Positions 9,604 to 17,693 of a stretch of DNA of 54,495 nt are shown here, piece by piece. Origin of the DNA: Synechococcus sp. AG-670-B23 (lineage in GTDB: Bacteria > Cyanobacteriota > Cyanobacteriia > PCC-6307 > Cyanobiaceae); NCBI GenBank assembly GCA_003209165.1, contig QCSL01000011.1, positions 1 to 54,495 of the forward strand, given 5' to 3'. The translations under genes and the position numbers were made by a program. The notes beneath the pieces were generated by a model. That model worked only from the letters and a program-made list of their open reading frames with translations, searched no databases and had not been told where the DNA came from. How positions within the stretch are numbered: the stretch's first letter is position 1; every line of letters starts with the position of its first letter.

Positions 9604-10164
9604 GTGAATCGGCGACAATTATTAGTCAAGTCCGGCCTTTTCCTTGCAGCTCTGACGCTTACACCCTCGCGGGCTTCGGCTCTCGGGGGGGTTGTTTTGG
9701 AAACGGGTACCACCGTTCCGGATTTTGATCTACTCGGATCGAGCCAATCCGAACCCGATCGGGACAAATGGAGCAGCCGTGATCTACGCGGTCGTTGGCT
9801 TGCGGTTTATTTCTATCCAAGGGATTTCACCGGTGGATGCACCATCGAAGCCAGGGGCTTTGAAAGCCTCCACGCTGACTTCCTTCAGGCCGGGGCCGAG
9901 GTCATTGGGATCAGCGCCGACAGCGTCGACGACCACGAATCCTTCTGTGAAAGCGAGGGGTTAAGCTTTCCTCTTCTGTCCGATCCCGACGGAACGGTGA
10001 GCAAGGCCTACGGCTCCTGGATGGCGCCTTATTCGCTCCGCCACACCTTCCTGATCGATCCCGACGGGGTGTTACGTGAGCGTTGGGTGGCGGTTCGGCC
10101 AAACGGTCATGCCCGAGAGGTGCTTGATTCTTTGACGTCACTTCAGAACAAAACCTCCATTTGA
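9604..10164 (+). CDS. Exported peroxiredoxin of the BCP/PrxQ family
   Basis: A 186-residue thiol peroxidase that reduces peroxides using an active-site Cys. The peroxidatic motif is YPRDFTGGCTIEARGFESL near residue 80. The usual Pro-Gly before the Cys is Gly-Gly. The resolving Cys five residues further on in PrxQ (CTIEAC) is replaced by Arg; another Cys occurs later in SFCESEG. The N terminus MNRRQLLVKSGLFLAALTL is a twin-arginine-like signal followed by an AxA cleavage site (SRASALGG), so export to the periplasm or thylakoid lumen is likely. The start is GTG 9604, 12 bases after rpmB. The next gene is the salt-stress operon on the same strand. Confidence 0.88.
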   Translation: MNRRQLLVKSGLFLAALTLTPSRASALGGVVLETGTTVPDFDLLGSSQSEPDRDKWSSRDLRGRWLAVYFYPRDFTGGCTIEARGFESLHADFLQAGAEVIGISADSVDDHESFCESEGLSFPLLSDPDGTVSKAYGSWMAPYSLRHTFLIDPDGVLRERWVAVRPNGHAREVLDSLTSLQNKTSI

Positions 10165-10211
10165 CAAAAAAGGGCTTTTGCTGAAAGGTGGACCGAACGA
10201 AGCGTTGTTCG
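10161..10211 (+). promoter_or_regulatory. Candidate promoter/leader of the ggpS operon
   Basis: A perfect TTGACA at 10161-10166 overlaps the peroxiredoxin stop codon, but no good TATAAT is found at the usual 17-base spacing. A short inverted repeat CGAAC-n8-GTTCG (10194-10211) lies directly before the ggpS ATG and could mask the start region in RNA. This 52-base gap is the only intergenic space in front of the compatible-solute operon. Function is inferred. Confidence 0.3.
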
Positions 10212-10216
10212 AATAG

Positions 10217-11707
10217 ATGGGTTCAGGTCAAAGTTCATTCATAATCCTCTACCACCGCACGCCGTTTGACGAATCAAAAGATAAGAATCGCAAAAGAATA
10301 TGGGTTGACCAGAAAAGTCCTAACGGAATTATTCCTACGCTTCGCAATCTCTTTCGTAGCTGCGAAAAGGGAACTTGGATAGCCTGGAGACGTGTCGAAG
10401 ATCAGTCGAACGAGGGTACAGAACGGATTGAGATGGATCATCCGTCACCCTTCACACTTTGTCGGATCCCCCTTGAAGACGTACAGATTTCCAGCTTCTA
10501 TCACATCACATCCAAGGAGTGTTTCTGGCCAATCCTGCACACTTTTCCCACCTACTTTAATGTAAACAATGCGAATTGGCACATCTTTGAAGAGGTCAAT
10601 AAATACTTCGCCAAGGCAGCATGTGAAGAAGCTGCAGAAGGTGCAACCGTATGGGTGCACGACTACAACCTTTGGTTAGCTCCCGGATACATCCGAGCGG
10701 AACGTCCCGACCTTAAGATTGCTTTTTTCCATCACACTCCCTTCCCAGGGAATGATGTGTTCGCCATCCTTCCCTGGCGCGAGCAAATTCTGGAAAGTTT
10801 GCTCTGTTGTGATGTCGTCGGCTTTCACATTCCCCGCTACACGGAAAATTTTGCCCGTGCAACAAGCACTCTTGTGGGCGCGAAGCGAGGTCCAAAAGTG
10901 CCCGTTGACAAGAAATTCATTGGGGTCGGAACCGCTCTCTCAGAAGGCACGGTCACCAGTCACCTCGAGCACAAAGGTCGAACCATTCAGTTGCTCAGCT
11001 CACCTGTTGGCACCTCTCCTGATCTGATTCAGGAGCTGTGTTGGAGCCCATCGGTCGAAAGCCATGGAGAATTGATCGTTCAAGACACTAAAAAAGGGCG
11101 AAAACTGATTCTTTCCGCTAGCCGAGTGGATTACACAAAGGGCAACGAGGAGCTGCTACTTGCCTTTGAACGTCTGCTGGAACATCGCAAAGACCTCCAC
11201 GGACAGGTAGTGCTGATGCTGGCCTGTGTGGCAGCTGCCAGTGGGATGAAGATCTACGAAGAGACCCAACGCTCGATCGAAGAGATGGCCGGGCGGATCA
11301 ACGGTCGCTTCAGTCAGATCGATTGGGTCCCCATCCGCTTTTCCACACGCCGGATCCCCTACGACGAAATGATCGCTTGGTTCTGCCATGCTGACGTTTG
11401 CTGGATTACACCTCTGCGAGATGGCCTGAATCTGGTGGCCAAGGAATACGCCGCTGCTCGACGGAACCGTGGCGGCGTTCTCGTGCTCTCGGAATTCACA
11501 GGAGCCTCGGTTGTCCTCGATGGCGCTGTTTTGACAAACCCATATTCAAATCGGCGCATGGATGAGGCCATTGAATCAGCACTCGAAATGGATGAGGACG
11601 AACAACGTGATCGCATGAGCCGCATGACCGATGCTGTGGAGAGCTACACCGTTCGCGACTGGGCAGATGAACAGATGTCAGGTCTGTCGCCCACTAGCCC
11701 CCAATGA
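10217..11707 (+). CDS. ggpS: Glucosylglycerol-phosphate synthase
   Basis: A 496-residue GT20 glycosyltransferase that joins ADP-glucose and glycerol 3-phosphate, the first step of glucosylglycerol synthesis, the salt-protective solute of cyanobacteria. GT20 motifs shared with trehalose-phosphate synthase are clear: VWVHDYNLWLAPGYIR, FFHHTPFPGNDVF, the donor-phosphate site SASRVDYTKGNEELL and the sugar-nucleotide site PLRDGLNLVAKEY. No phosphatase domain is attached. I prefer GgpS over OtsA because the gene is fused translationally (ATGA overlap at 11704) to a GgtBCDA-type importer and because marine Synechococcus accumulate glucosylglycerol. Its first half is somewhat more AT-rich than the rest of the operon. 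The phosphatase (GgpP) is not in this window. Confidence 0.88.
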   Translation: MGSGQSSFIILYHRTPFDESKDKNRKRIWVDQKSPNGIIPTLRNLFRSCEKGTWIAWRRVEDQSNEGTERIEMDHPSPFTLCRIPLEDVQISSFYHITSKECFWPILHTFPTYFNVNNANWHIFEEVNKYFAKAACEEAAEGATVWVHDYNLWLAPGYIRAERPDLKIAFFHHTPFPGNDVFAILPWREQILESLLCCDVVGFHIPRYTENFARATSTLVGAKRGPKVPVDKKFIGVGTALSEGTVTSHLEHKGRTIQLLSSPVGTSPDLIQELCWSPSVESHGELIVQDTKKGRKLILSASRVDYTKGNEELLLAFERLLEHRKDLHGQVVLMLACVAAASGMKIYEETQRSIEEMAGRINGRFSQIDWVPIRFSTRRIPYDEMIAWFCHADVCWITPLRDGLNLVAKEYAAARRNRGGVLVLSEFTGASVVLDGAVLTNPYSNRRMDEAIESALEMDEDEQRDRMSRMTDAVESYTVRDWADEQMSGLSPTSPQ

Positions 11708-12969
11708 AGGTGCGCCGATGGCTCGCAACCGGCGCCTTGGCGCTGGTGATGTCCCTGGGAGCTCTAGTCGGATCAGCCTCCTTTCGAGCGGAAGAGGTGA
11801 GCATCCTCATGCCCTCGTCCTTCACCGATGCCAGTGCTGATCTGGTAAAAGCCTTTAACCACCAACATCGTGGTCGGATTCATCTGAAGTTGATTCGAGG
11901 TCCGTTGAACACAGAATCAATTTCAGACCTGGCGATCAGCAGTCTTCTTCTCGGGGATGCTCCTTTTGACGCGTTGCTGATGGATGTCACCTGGCTACCG
12001 AAATATGCCGCTGCAGGCTGGCTTGAACCGCTCGATACTTGGTTTGATAGGCGCGACCAAGAGCAGCTGGTACAAGGAGCACGGCTTGGCAATGACTACG
12101 ACGGCCATCTCTACCGCTGGCCCCTAGTGGCCGATGTGGGAATGCTCTATTGGCGCACTGATCTGATGGATCAGCCACCAACAACGCCAGAAGAGCTGGT
12201 GGCCGTTGCTGGACGCCTTGTTGAGAGCCAAGCCGTTACAAACGGTTTTGTTTGGCAGGGGCGCCAGTACGAAGGCTTGAGCTGCGCCTTCCTTGAGGTG
12301 CTGAAAGGCTTCGGCGGTAACTGGATGGACACCTCCAGCTACACCATGGAACTCGATACGTCGGCAGCGACTGCCGCTGCATCCTGGTTGAACGATCTGA
12401 TCAGCGAAGGCGTCAGCCCCTACGCCGTGACCAACTATGCCGAGGCGGAGTCGCTTCAGGCCTTCAAAGCCGGGGATGCTGCCATGATGCGCAACTGGCC
12501 CTACGCCTGGGCTGAACTGCAGAAGGACGACAGCAGGGTGAAAGGAAAAGTTGGCATCAGCCTGATGGTTGCTCAACAAGGCCAACGTCCCGGCGCCACC
12601 CTTGGCAGCTGGGGGCTGAGCCTGATGCGGCAATCGCAGCACCAGGAGGCGGCGGTGGAAGCAATTCGGTATCTCACCAGCGAAGCCGCTCAGCGGGAAC
12701 GCTTTCTCAACAACGGCTACACCCCCATCCAGGCGGAGCTGTTCAACGACACGGAGATGCTGAAGGCCTCGCCAGTGTTGTCGGATCTGATGGAGGCCTT
12801 GAACCATGCGGTGGTTCGTCCGCCCACTCCCCTTTATGCCCAGTTGAGCGATGTGGTTCAGCGGGAACTCAATGGATTGTTCACCGATGCAGGATCCGCC
12901 GATGAGGCCATGGCCACCAGTCAGAAGCTCAGCCAGACCCTGCTGCGTGCAACGGGAGCCACACCATGA
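11704..12969 (+). CDS. ggtB: Glucosylglycerol/sugar ABC transporter substrate-binding protein
   Basis: A 421-residue periplasmic binding protein of the family 1 (MalE-like) group. An N-terminal signal sequence (MKVRRWLATGALALVMSLGALVGSA) precedes the mature domain. There is no lipobox Cys, so it is likely soluble in the periplasm. MalE-like segments include FDALLMDVTWLPKYAAAGWLEPL, LVADVGMLYWRTDL and GDAAMMRNWPYAW. The ATG overlaps the ggpS stop, and the gene's own stop overlaps ggtC. In Synechocystis, GgtBCDA recovers glucosylglycerol that leaks from salt-stressed cells and also takes up sucrose and trehalose; the same role is inferred here from gene order. Confidence 0.85.
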   Translation: MKVRRWLATGALALVMSLGALVGSASFRAEEVSILMPSSFTDASADLVKAFNHQHRGRIHLKLIRGPLNTESISDLAISSLLLGDAPFDALLMDVTWLPKYAAAGWLEPLDTWFDRRDQEQLVQGARLGNDYDGHLYRWPLVADVGMLYWRTDLMDQPPTTPEELVAVAGRLVESQAVTNGFVWQGRQYEGLSCAFLEVLKGFGGNWMDTSSYTMELDTSAATAAASWLNDLISEGVSPYAVTNYAEAESLQAFKAGDAAMMRNWPYAWAELQKDDSRVKGKVGISLMVAQQGQRPGATLGSWGLSLMRQSQHQEAAVEAIRYLTSEAAQRERFLNNGYTPIQAELFNDTEMLKASPVLSDLMEALNHAVVRPPTPLYAQLSDVVQRELNGLFTDAGSADEAMATSQKLSQTLLRATGATP

Positions 12970-13832
12970 CCTTGCTCCTAGCTTCTCCTGCTTTGCTGTT
13001 GATCGCGGTGGTCTTCGGCTGGCCGATGCTCCGCTACGCCTGGCTGAGCTTCCACGCTCATTCCGTTCTCACCGGCCTTGAACCGATGGCCAACGGCGGA
13101 GCCAATTGGTTGCGACTGGCGGTTGATCAGCGCTTCTGGCTGGATGCCGGACAAACCGCGCGATTCGCCCTGATCTCCGTTGGTTTGGAGCTGCTGTTGG
13201 CCCTGGCCATTGCCCTGCTGCTTCATCAGCGCTGGCGCGGCAGAGGCGCTGTTCGCGCCCTGACGCTTCTGCCCTGGGCCCTGCCTACAACGATGATGGC
13301 CCTTGGCTGGCGTTGGATCTTCAACTCCCCCTACGGCCCAATCGAGGTGCTGGCGCGAAGCCTTGGCCTCAACTCCCTCGATCTGTTGTCCACCCCATCG
13401 ATCACCTGGCTGGTGACCGTCTTTGCGGATGTCTGGAAAACAACGCCGTTCATCACGTTGATTCTTCTGGCAGGGCTCCAGAGCATTCCCGAAGATCTCT
13501 ACGGCGCCTTTCGCCTGGAAGGTGGAACTCCTGTTCAGGCTCTTCGCTCGGTCACCTTGCCGCTGCTGCTCCCCTACATCCTGCTGAGCCTTCTGTTCCG
13601 CTTGGCCCAGGCCTTCGGGGTTTTCGATCTGGTGCAGGTGCTTACCGGTGGTGGTCCCGCCGGCAGCACCGAAAGCATCGCCCTCTATGCCTACTTCAAC
13701 GGGATGCGCTTCCTTGATTTCGGCTACAGCTCCACGGTGATGCTCGCAGGATTTCTGCTGCTCACCTCACTGATCCTGGTTGGAACACTGCTGCTGAAGA
13801 GCTTCGGAGTGTTGAGGCACATTGACCCATGA
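12966..13832 (+). CDS. ggtC: Glucosylglycerol/sugar ABC transporter permease 1
   Basis: A 288-residue membrane permease of the MalF/UgpA type with about six helices. The EAA loop that docks the ATPase is SIPEDLYGAFRLEGGTPVQA. The conserved helix FGVFDLVQVLTGGGPAGST is present near the C terminus, as in sugar permeases. The ATG overlaps the ggtB stop (ATGA). The protein begins directly with its first helix (MTLLLASPALLLIAVVFGWP), so it has no long cytoplasmic leader. Confidence 0.88.
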   Translation: MTLLLASPALLLIAVVFGWPMLRYAWLSFHAHSVLTGLEPMANGGANWLRLAVDQRFWLDAGQTARFALISVGLELLLALAIALLLHQRWRGRGAVRALTLLPWALPTTMMALGWRWIFNSPYGPIEVLARSLGLNSLDLLSTPSITWLVTVFADVWKTTPFITLILLAGLQSIPEDLYGAFRLEGGTPVQALRSVTLPLLLPYILLSLLFRLAQAFGVFDLVQVLTGGGPAGSTESIALYAYFNGMRFLDFGYSSTVMLAGFLLLTSLILVGTLLLKSFGVLRHIDP

Positions 13833-13843
13833 CGATTTGATCG

Positions 13844-14674
13844 ATGACACGTGGATTGATGACACGGAGATCCCTCTTGATTGCACTGGTGCTGATCTGG
13901 TCCCTCGGCCCGATGCTTTGGCAGCTGCTGAGTTCCTTTACCACCGCTGAAGCTCTGGTCAATGACGAACTGAGCTTCTGGAGCCGCTGGACGCTGAACA
14001 ACTACCGGGATCTACTCATCACAGATCCACCGTTCTGGCGCTATCTCTTTAACAGCAGCTTCGTGGCGTCCCTCACCACGCTGCTCACCTTGATGCTGGC
14101 GATCCCAGCAGCCTATGGCATGGCCAAACTGCCGCATCGGTTGAAGGGAAGCCTTCGGGCCGCGGTGGTGGGTGCAGCTTTGTTTCCTTATGTCCTCTTG
14201 TTCCTGGCGCTGCTCGAACTGGCCCGCACCTTTTCTCTGGGTAACAACCTGATCGCCATTTCCATTCCCTACAGCGCTCTGTCCATGCCTCTAGCGCTAC
14301 TGCTGCTCACGGCAGCGTTTGAAGCCCTACCCAACGATCTCGAAGACGCAGCAAGGCTGGAGGGTTTATCGCTATCGCAGCGGCTGCGCTGGGTCCTGCT
14401 CCCCTTGATTGCACCGGCGTCGGCCAGCACGGCAATCCTGGTGTTCCTTTTTGCCTGGAACGAATATCCCTTGGCCCTCACCTGGCTGAGCCGCAGTGAT
14501 CTGCTCACATTGCCGGTTGCGATCGCCCGGATTGCGGGATCATCCACGTATTCGGTTCCCTTCGGCACCTACGCGGCAGCCACTGTGCTCGGTGCCATTC
14601 CTCTTCTGGTGCTGGTGCTGGTGTTCCAGCGCCAGATCGTCAGTGGACTCACCAACGGAGCCATCAAGGGATGA
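13844..14674 (+). CDS. ggtD: Glucosylglycerol/sugar ABC transporter permease 2
   Basis: A 276-residue permease of the MalG/UgpE type and the partner of the preceding permease. The EAA loop is ALPNDLEDAARLEGLSLSQR, followed by the LFAWNEYPLALTWLS helix typical of MalG-like proteins. There are two closely spaced in-frame ATGs, at 13844 and 13859, because an 8-base ATGACACG is repeated with a 15-base period; either may be used. The gene starts 11 bases after ggtC, and its stop overlaps ggtA (ATGA). Confidence 0.88.
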   Translation: MTRGLMTRRSLLIALVLIWSLGPMLWQLLSSFTTAEALVNDELSFWSRWTLNNYRDLLITDPPFWRYLFNSSFVASLTTLLTLMLAIPAAYGMAKLPHRLKGSLRAAVVGAALFPYVLLFLALLELARTFSLGNNLIAISIPYSALSMPLALLLLTAAFEALPNDLEDAARLEGLSLSQRLRWVLLPLIAPASASTAILVFLFAWNEYPLALTWLSRSDLLTLPVAIARIAGSSTYSVPFGTYAAATVLGAIPLLVLVLVFQRQIVSGLTNGAIKG

Positions 14675-15648
14675 CACTGCAACTTCGGGCCATCAACAAG
14701 CGCTTCGGCGAGCGTCAGGTTCTCAACCAGCTCGACCTCGATGTGGCGAATGGCGAATGCGTCGCCCTGCTTGGGGCCAGTGGCTGTGGGAAAAGCACGG
14801 CCTTGCGTCTGATCGCCGGGCTAGACCAACCCGATCAAGGTTCCATTCGCATCAATGGTGCAGAGATGGTTGACGTGCCTGCTGAACGTCGCAAGGTGGG
14901 GATGGTTTTTCAAAGCTATGCCCTGTTCCCGCACCTGAATGTGTGGGAGAACCTCGAACTTGGCTTGCGGATGCGTGGTGGCACCACAAGCGCCCGTGAT
15001 GATCGGATCAGCAGTGTGCTGGAAGTCCTTCAGCTCAGCGAGCAGGCCCGGCAACGGCCGTCACAACTTTCCGGAGGACAGCGCCAACGGGTCGCCCTGG
15101 CCCGAGCCCTGCTCCGGGATCCCCTGGTTTATCTACTTGATGAGCCGATGAGCAATCTGGATGCCCAGTTGCGGGAAGACCTGCGGCCGCAATTGCGCCG
15201 CCTGATGATTGGTGGCGAACAGCCTGTGGTCTACGTCACCCATGACCAGCAGGAGGCAATGGCCTTGGCAGATCGCATCGCTGTGATGCGTGAGGGGAGC
15301 ATCGAACAGATCGGAACACCTCGCGAGCTTTACCTACAACCGGCCAGCACCTACATCGCCCAGTTCATCGGCCGCCCGCAGATGAATCTGCTGCCAGCTC
15401 AGAAAGGTGTGGTCACCGGCATCCGACCGGACGACCTGCGGCTCGATCCCGATGGCACGCCCTGCACGATCCTCAGCCGTGAATGGTTTGGGTCCAACCA
15501 AATGTTGCTTGTGCATTGCAATAGTGCCGACCTGCGGCTGGTCTGTTCCGGAGAAACAGAAATTGATGCAGAACCACGAATCAGTTGGCCCACAGCTTGC
15601 GAGCATCGTTTCGATGCGGTCAGCGGCCGTCGGCTGCCATCCGACTGA
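14671..15648 (+). CDS. ggtA: Glucosylglycerol/sugar ABC transporter ATPase
   Basis: A 325-residue MalK/UgpC-type ATPase. Walker A GASGCGKST is at residues 35-43, the Q-loop is in VFQSYALFPHLNV, the signature is LSGGQRQRVALARALL, Walker B is VYLLDEPMSNLDA, and the switch region is VTHDQQEAMALADRI. A C-terminal OB-like regulatory domain follows (GRPQMNLLPAQ, then VTGIRPDDLRL). In Synechocystis ggtA is unlinked from ggtBCD; here it closes the cluster, so all importer parts are co-encoded with ggpS. The 3' end overlaps the convergent csaB-like gene by 29 bases. Confidence 0.9.
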   Translation: MTLQLRAINKRFGERQVLNQLDLDVANGECVALLGASGCGKSTALRLIAGLDQPDQGSIRINGAEMVDVPAERRKVGMVFQSYALFPHLNVWENLELGLRMRGGTTSARDDRISSVLEVLQLSEQARQRPSQLSGGQRQRVALARALLRDPLVYLLDEPMSNLDAQLREDLRPQLRRLMIGGEQPVVYVTHDQQEAMALADRIAVMREGSIEQIGTPRELYLQPASTYIAQFIGRPQMNLLPAQKGVVTGIRPDDLRLDPDGTPCTILSREWFGSNQMLLVHCNSADLRLVCSGETEIDAEPRISWPTACEHRFDAVSGRRLPSD

Positions 15649-16714
15649 GCACTTCACTGTGCGCTGACGCCTGGTGGCGCAGTGCTTCGGTCTGATCCGG
15701 ATCCGCTGGGCAATCGACCTCGGCGCGCCAAAGGGTTAGCAAGCCATCCACAGACGGAACCGACGTCAGCGCAATACAAGGGATATTTGCAATGGCCGCG
15801 GCGGCCTCCACTTTTGGGTCGTAACTGAGTGCAGCCATCGGACTGTTGGCCAGTCGAGCCAGGATCAGGGCGTGCAATCGCATCGGCAGCACCAGACGCG
15901 CCCGCTGCACCAGATCTGATACAACCTCCAGCGACTGGGGCACCAGAGTTGAGCTGCGCGCTTTCAACTGTGCCGGCAGTAGACCTTCATCGCTCAGGTC
16001 CTGCAGCAGGGGGGCGTCCTGATGTTGATGGAACGCCAGCCAGATCACCGGCGCCTGCAACTCGACACTGAGGCGATCAAGAGCCTCCGTCAAGCGAAGC
16101 CAGCCCGAGCGATCCAGCAGTGATGTCGGACGCCAGCTCAGCACAATGGCGTCGCCACCGATCCAAGGGCGCGAAGGCATCTGCCAGACCGGATCTGCGG
16201 CCAGCACCGTTGGCAGCTTTGGGGCCCAGCGCTGGGACAGATCAAAAGAGCGCTTATCCCTCCAACTCGCTGCCTTGCAGAAGGGCAAGACGGTGCGAAC
16301 CAACACCCGACTGATCCGACGCTGCAGCGGTCCGAGGCCCTGACCCCAGAGGACCACTTCCGCACCTCCGATGCGAGCAACCGCCATCAGCATTAAGTAA
16401 TAGACAAGGCTGCTGAAGCTGGTGCTGTCTTGCAGAAGACTGCCGCCACCCAGAACCAGAACATCCGCCCTCAGGGCCGCACGAAGGGAACGAGGCAGCG
16501 ACCGGCGGGGCACCGTCAGTGCCGACGGAGCCAAGGCCAGAACAGGTGCCGGATCGCAGGCGGTAATCAGCAGCTGCTTCGTCTGGGGAAGTGACAACAC
16601 CAGCACCTGAAGCAGTGCGTCGTCGCCGAGATTGTGCTCTCCGTAATAGCCACAAAGCAGCAGGACAGGTGCAGCGGGGCGGACCACGGGCAGCAGCCTG
16701 TTCACTTCAATCAT
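15620..16714 (-). CDS. csaB: Polysaccharide pyruvyl transferase, CsaB-like
   Basis: A 364-residue protein of the CsaB/pyruvyltransferase family, which adds ketal-linked pyruvate to cell-wall polysaccharide to anchor surface-layer proteins. Recognisable segments are VLLLCGYYGEHNLGDDALLQ near the N terminus, DVLVLGGGSLLQDSTSFSSL and GGAEVVLWGQGLGPL. The C-terminal LVLPMRLHALILARLANSP holds the family's conserved MRLH. The open frame extends further upstream, but the ATG at 16714 (MIEVNRLLPVV) avoids running into the divergent DUF2499 gene. It is convergent with, and overlaps, ggtA. The acceptor polymer in this organism is unknown. Confidence 0.88.
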   Translation of the reverse strand: MIEVNRLLPVVRPAAPVLLLCGYYGEHNLGDDALLQVLVLSLPQTKQLLITACDPAPVLALAPSALTVPRRSLPRSLRAALRADVLVLGGGSLLQDSTSFSSLVYYLMLMAVARIGGAEVVLWGQGLGPLQRRISRVLVRTVLPFCKAASWRDKRSFDLSQRWAPKLPTVLAADPVWQMPSRPWIGGDAIVLSWRPTSLLDRSGWLRLTEALDRLSVELQAPVIWLAFHQHQDAPLLQDLSDEGLLPAQLKARSSTLVPQSLEVVSDLVQRARLVLPMRLHALILARLANSPMAALSYDPKVEAAAAIANIPCIALTSVPSVDGLLTLWRAEVDCPADPDQTEALRHQASAHSEVLSRMAADGR

Positions 16715-16735
16715 TATCGACCGATTCCTAGGATT

Positions 16736-17038
16736 ATGGGCATGCATGCGCTGTCTCTCGGAACCTGGTGGATCCACGTCGCCTCCGTGATCGAGTGGTG
16801 CATCGCGATCGTGTTGATGCATCGGCGCGGGCTGCCGGGAATGGCCTGGGCCATGCTTCCTGCTCTCGTCAGTGCAATGGCCGCCTGCACCTGGCATCTG
16901 TTTGACAACAGCGGCGCGCTGCGAGGTTTGGTCACCCTTCAGGCCCTGTTCACCGTCATCGGCAACAGCACCCTGGCCTTGGCTGCCTGGCAACTCCAAC
17001 TACGCCGGGTGGTGGACGGAGTGGTCAATGAGCTTTGA
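16736..17038 (+). CDS. DUF2499 (Ycf49-like) membrane protein
   Basis: A 100-residue integral membrane protein with about three helices. The N-terminal ALSLGTWWIHVASVIEW is the hallmark of the DUF2499/Ycf49 family, found in cyanobacteria, algal plastids and plants. CTWHLFDNS and LQALFTVIGNSTLALAAW follow. I chose the ATG at 16736 because the family begins right at this motif. The last 11 bases overlap the next gene, which belongs to DUF3593, a frequent partner. No biochemical function is known to me. It is divergent from csaB by 21 bases. Confidence 0.85.
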   Translation: MGMHALSLGTWWIHVASVIEWCIAIVLMHRRGLPGMAWAMLPALVSAMAACTWHLFDNSGALRGLVTLQALFTVIGNSTLALAAWQLQLRRVVDGVVNEL

Positions 17039-17315
17039 TCCCGCACCGCTGTTCGCGGCCTCGCTGATCCCCTATCTGCTTTTTCTGTACTGGCTTCGCA
17101 AAAGTGGTGAGCTTCCGCTGATTGCGGAACGGGGCTTCCAGCTGACCCTGCTCTTTGTGGCCGTCACGATTGTTGCTGCCATTGCAGCCCTGCGGTGCTG
17201 CTCCGCAGAACTGGTGGAGATCGATTGGTTGCACGGTGGAGCGGAAGCCTTTCTCACCCTCAGCAACACGGTTTTGGTGATTGGACTGTTGTTGCCAAAC
17301 CCCAAAAAAGGGTGA
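17028..17315 (+). CDS. DUF3593 membrane protein
   Basis: A 95-residue protein with about three hydrophobic segments: LFAASLIPYLLFLYWL, QLTLLFVAVTIVAAIAAL and TLSNTVLVIGLLL. The pattern matches DUF3593 of cyanobacteria and plastids. Its ATG at 17028 lies inside the end of the DUF2499 gene, so the two are translated from one message and probably act together in the thylakoid or plasma membrane. psaK starts 68 bases downstream on the same strand. The function is not established. Confidence 0.8.
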   Translation: MSFDPAPLFAASLIPYLLFLYWLRKSGELPLIAERGFQLTLLFVAVTIVAAIAALRCCSAELVEIDWLHGGAEAFLTLSNTVLVIGLLLPNPKKG

Positions 17316-17383
17316 ACATCTCTTAAGAGAGGCAGGCAAGGCGTCACCATCACCGGAAAATAAGATGTCGCTCATTGGCTCGA

Positions 17384-17641
17384 ATGCTGACCCACCTTTT
17401 CGCGATCGCTCCCGCCACCGTGTCCTGGTCTCCCAAGGTCGCCCTTGTGATGATCCTCTGCAATGTGGTTGCCATCATGGTCGGCAAGGCCACGATCAAG
17501 CACCCCAACGTTGGTGCTGCACTACCCAACGCTTCCTTCTTCGGTGGCATGGGCCACGCAGCCCTGCTCGGCACCACCAGCCTGGGCCACATCATCGGCA
17601 TCGGTGCCATCCAGGGTCTGGCCGCCCGCGGAGTGATCTAA
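17384..17641 (+). CDS. psaK: Photosystem I subunit PsaK
   Basis: An 85-residue thylakoid membrane subunit at the edge of photosystem I that binds antenna chlorophyll. It has two helices, around VALVMILCNVVAIMVGKA and the C-terminal GHIIGIGAIQGLAARGVI. The loop KHPNVGAALPNASFFGGMG is typical of PsaK. The start is ATG 17384 (MLTHLFAIAPATVSW); a TTG nine bases earlier is in frame but less likely. A strong hairpin follows the stop. No linked photosystem I genes occur nearby. Confidence 0.93.
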   Translation: MLTHLFAIAPATVSWSPKVALVMILCNVVAIMVGKATIKHPNVGAALPNASFFGGMGHAALLGTTSLGHIIGIGAIQGLAARGVI

Positions 17642-17655
17642 GGCACATGCTTTTT

Positions 17656-17676
17656 GGGAGGAGCTTGTCTCCTCCC
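17656..17676 (+). other. Strong perfect hairpin after psaK
   Basis: GGGAGGAG-cttgt-CTCCTCCC is a perfect 8-bp stem with a 5-base loop, 15 bases beyond the psaK stop. It lacks a T-tract on either strand, so it is not a textbook intrinsic terminator. It sits between convergent genes and may protect the psaK mRNA 3' end or act as a weak two-way terminator. Confidence 0.6.
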
Positions 17677-17693
17677 TGAATACAAGTCATGGC

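Noticed and set aside
12124-12807. A 227-codon minus-strand frame opposite ggtB
   Set aside because: No motifs; the sense frame is an evident binding protein in an operon.
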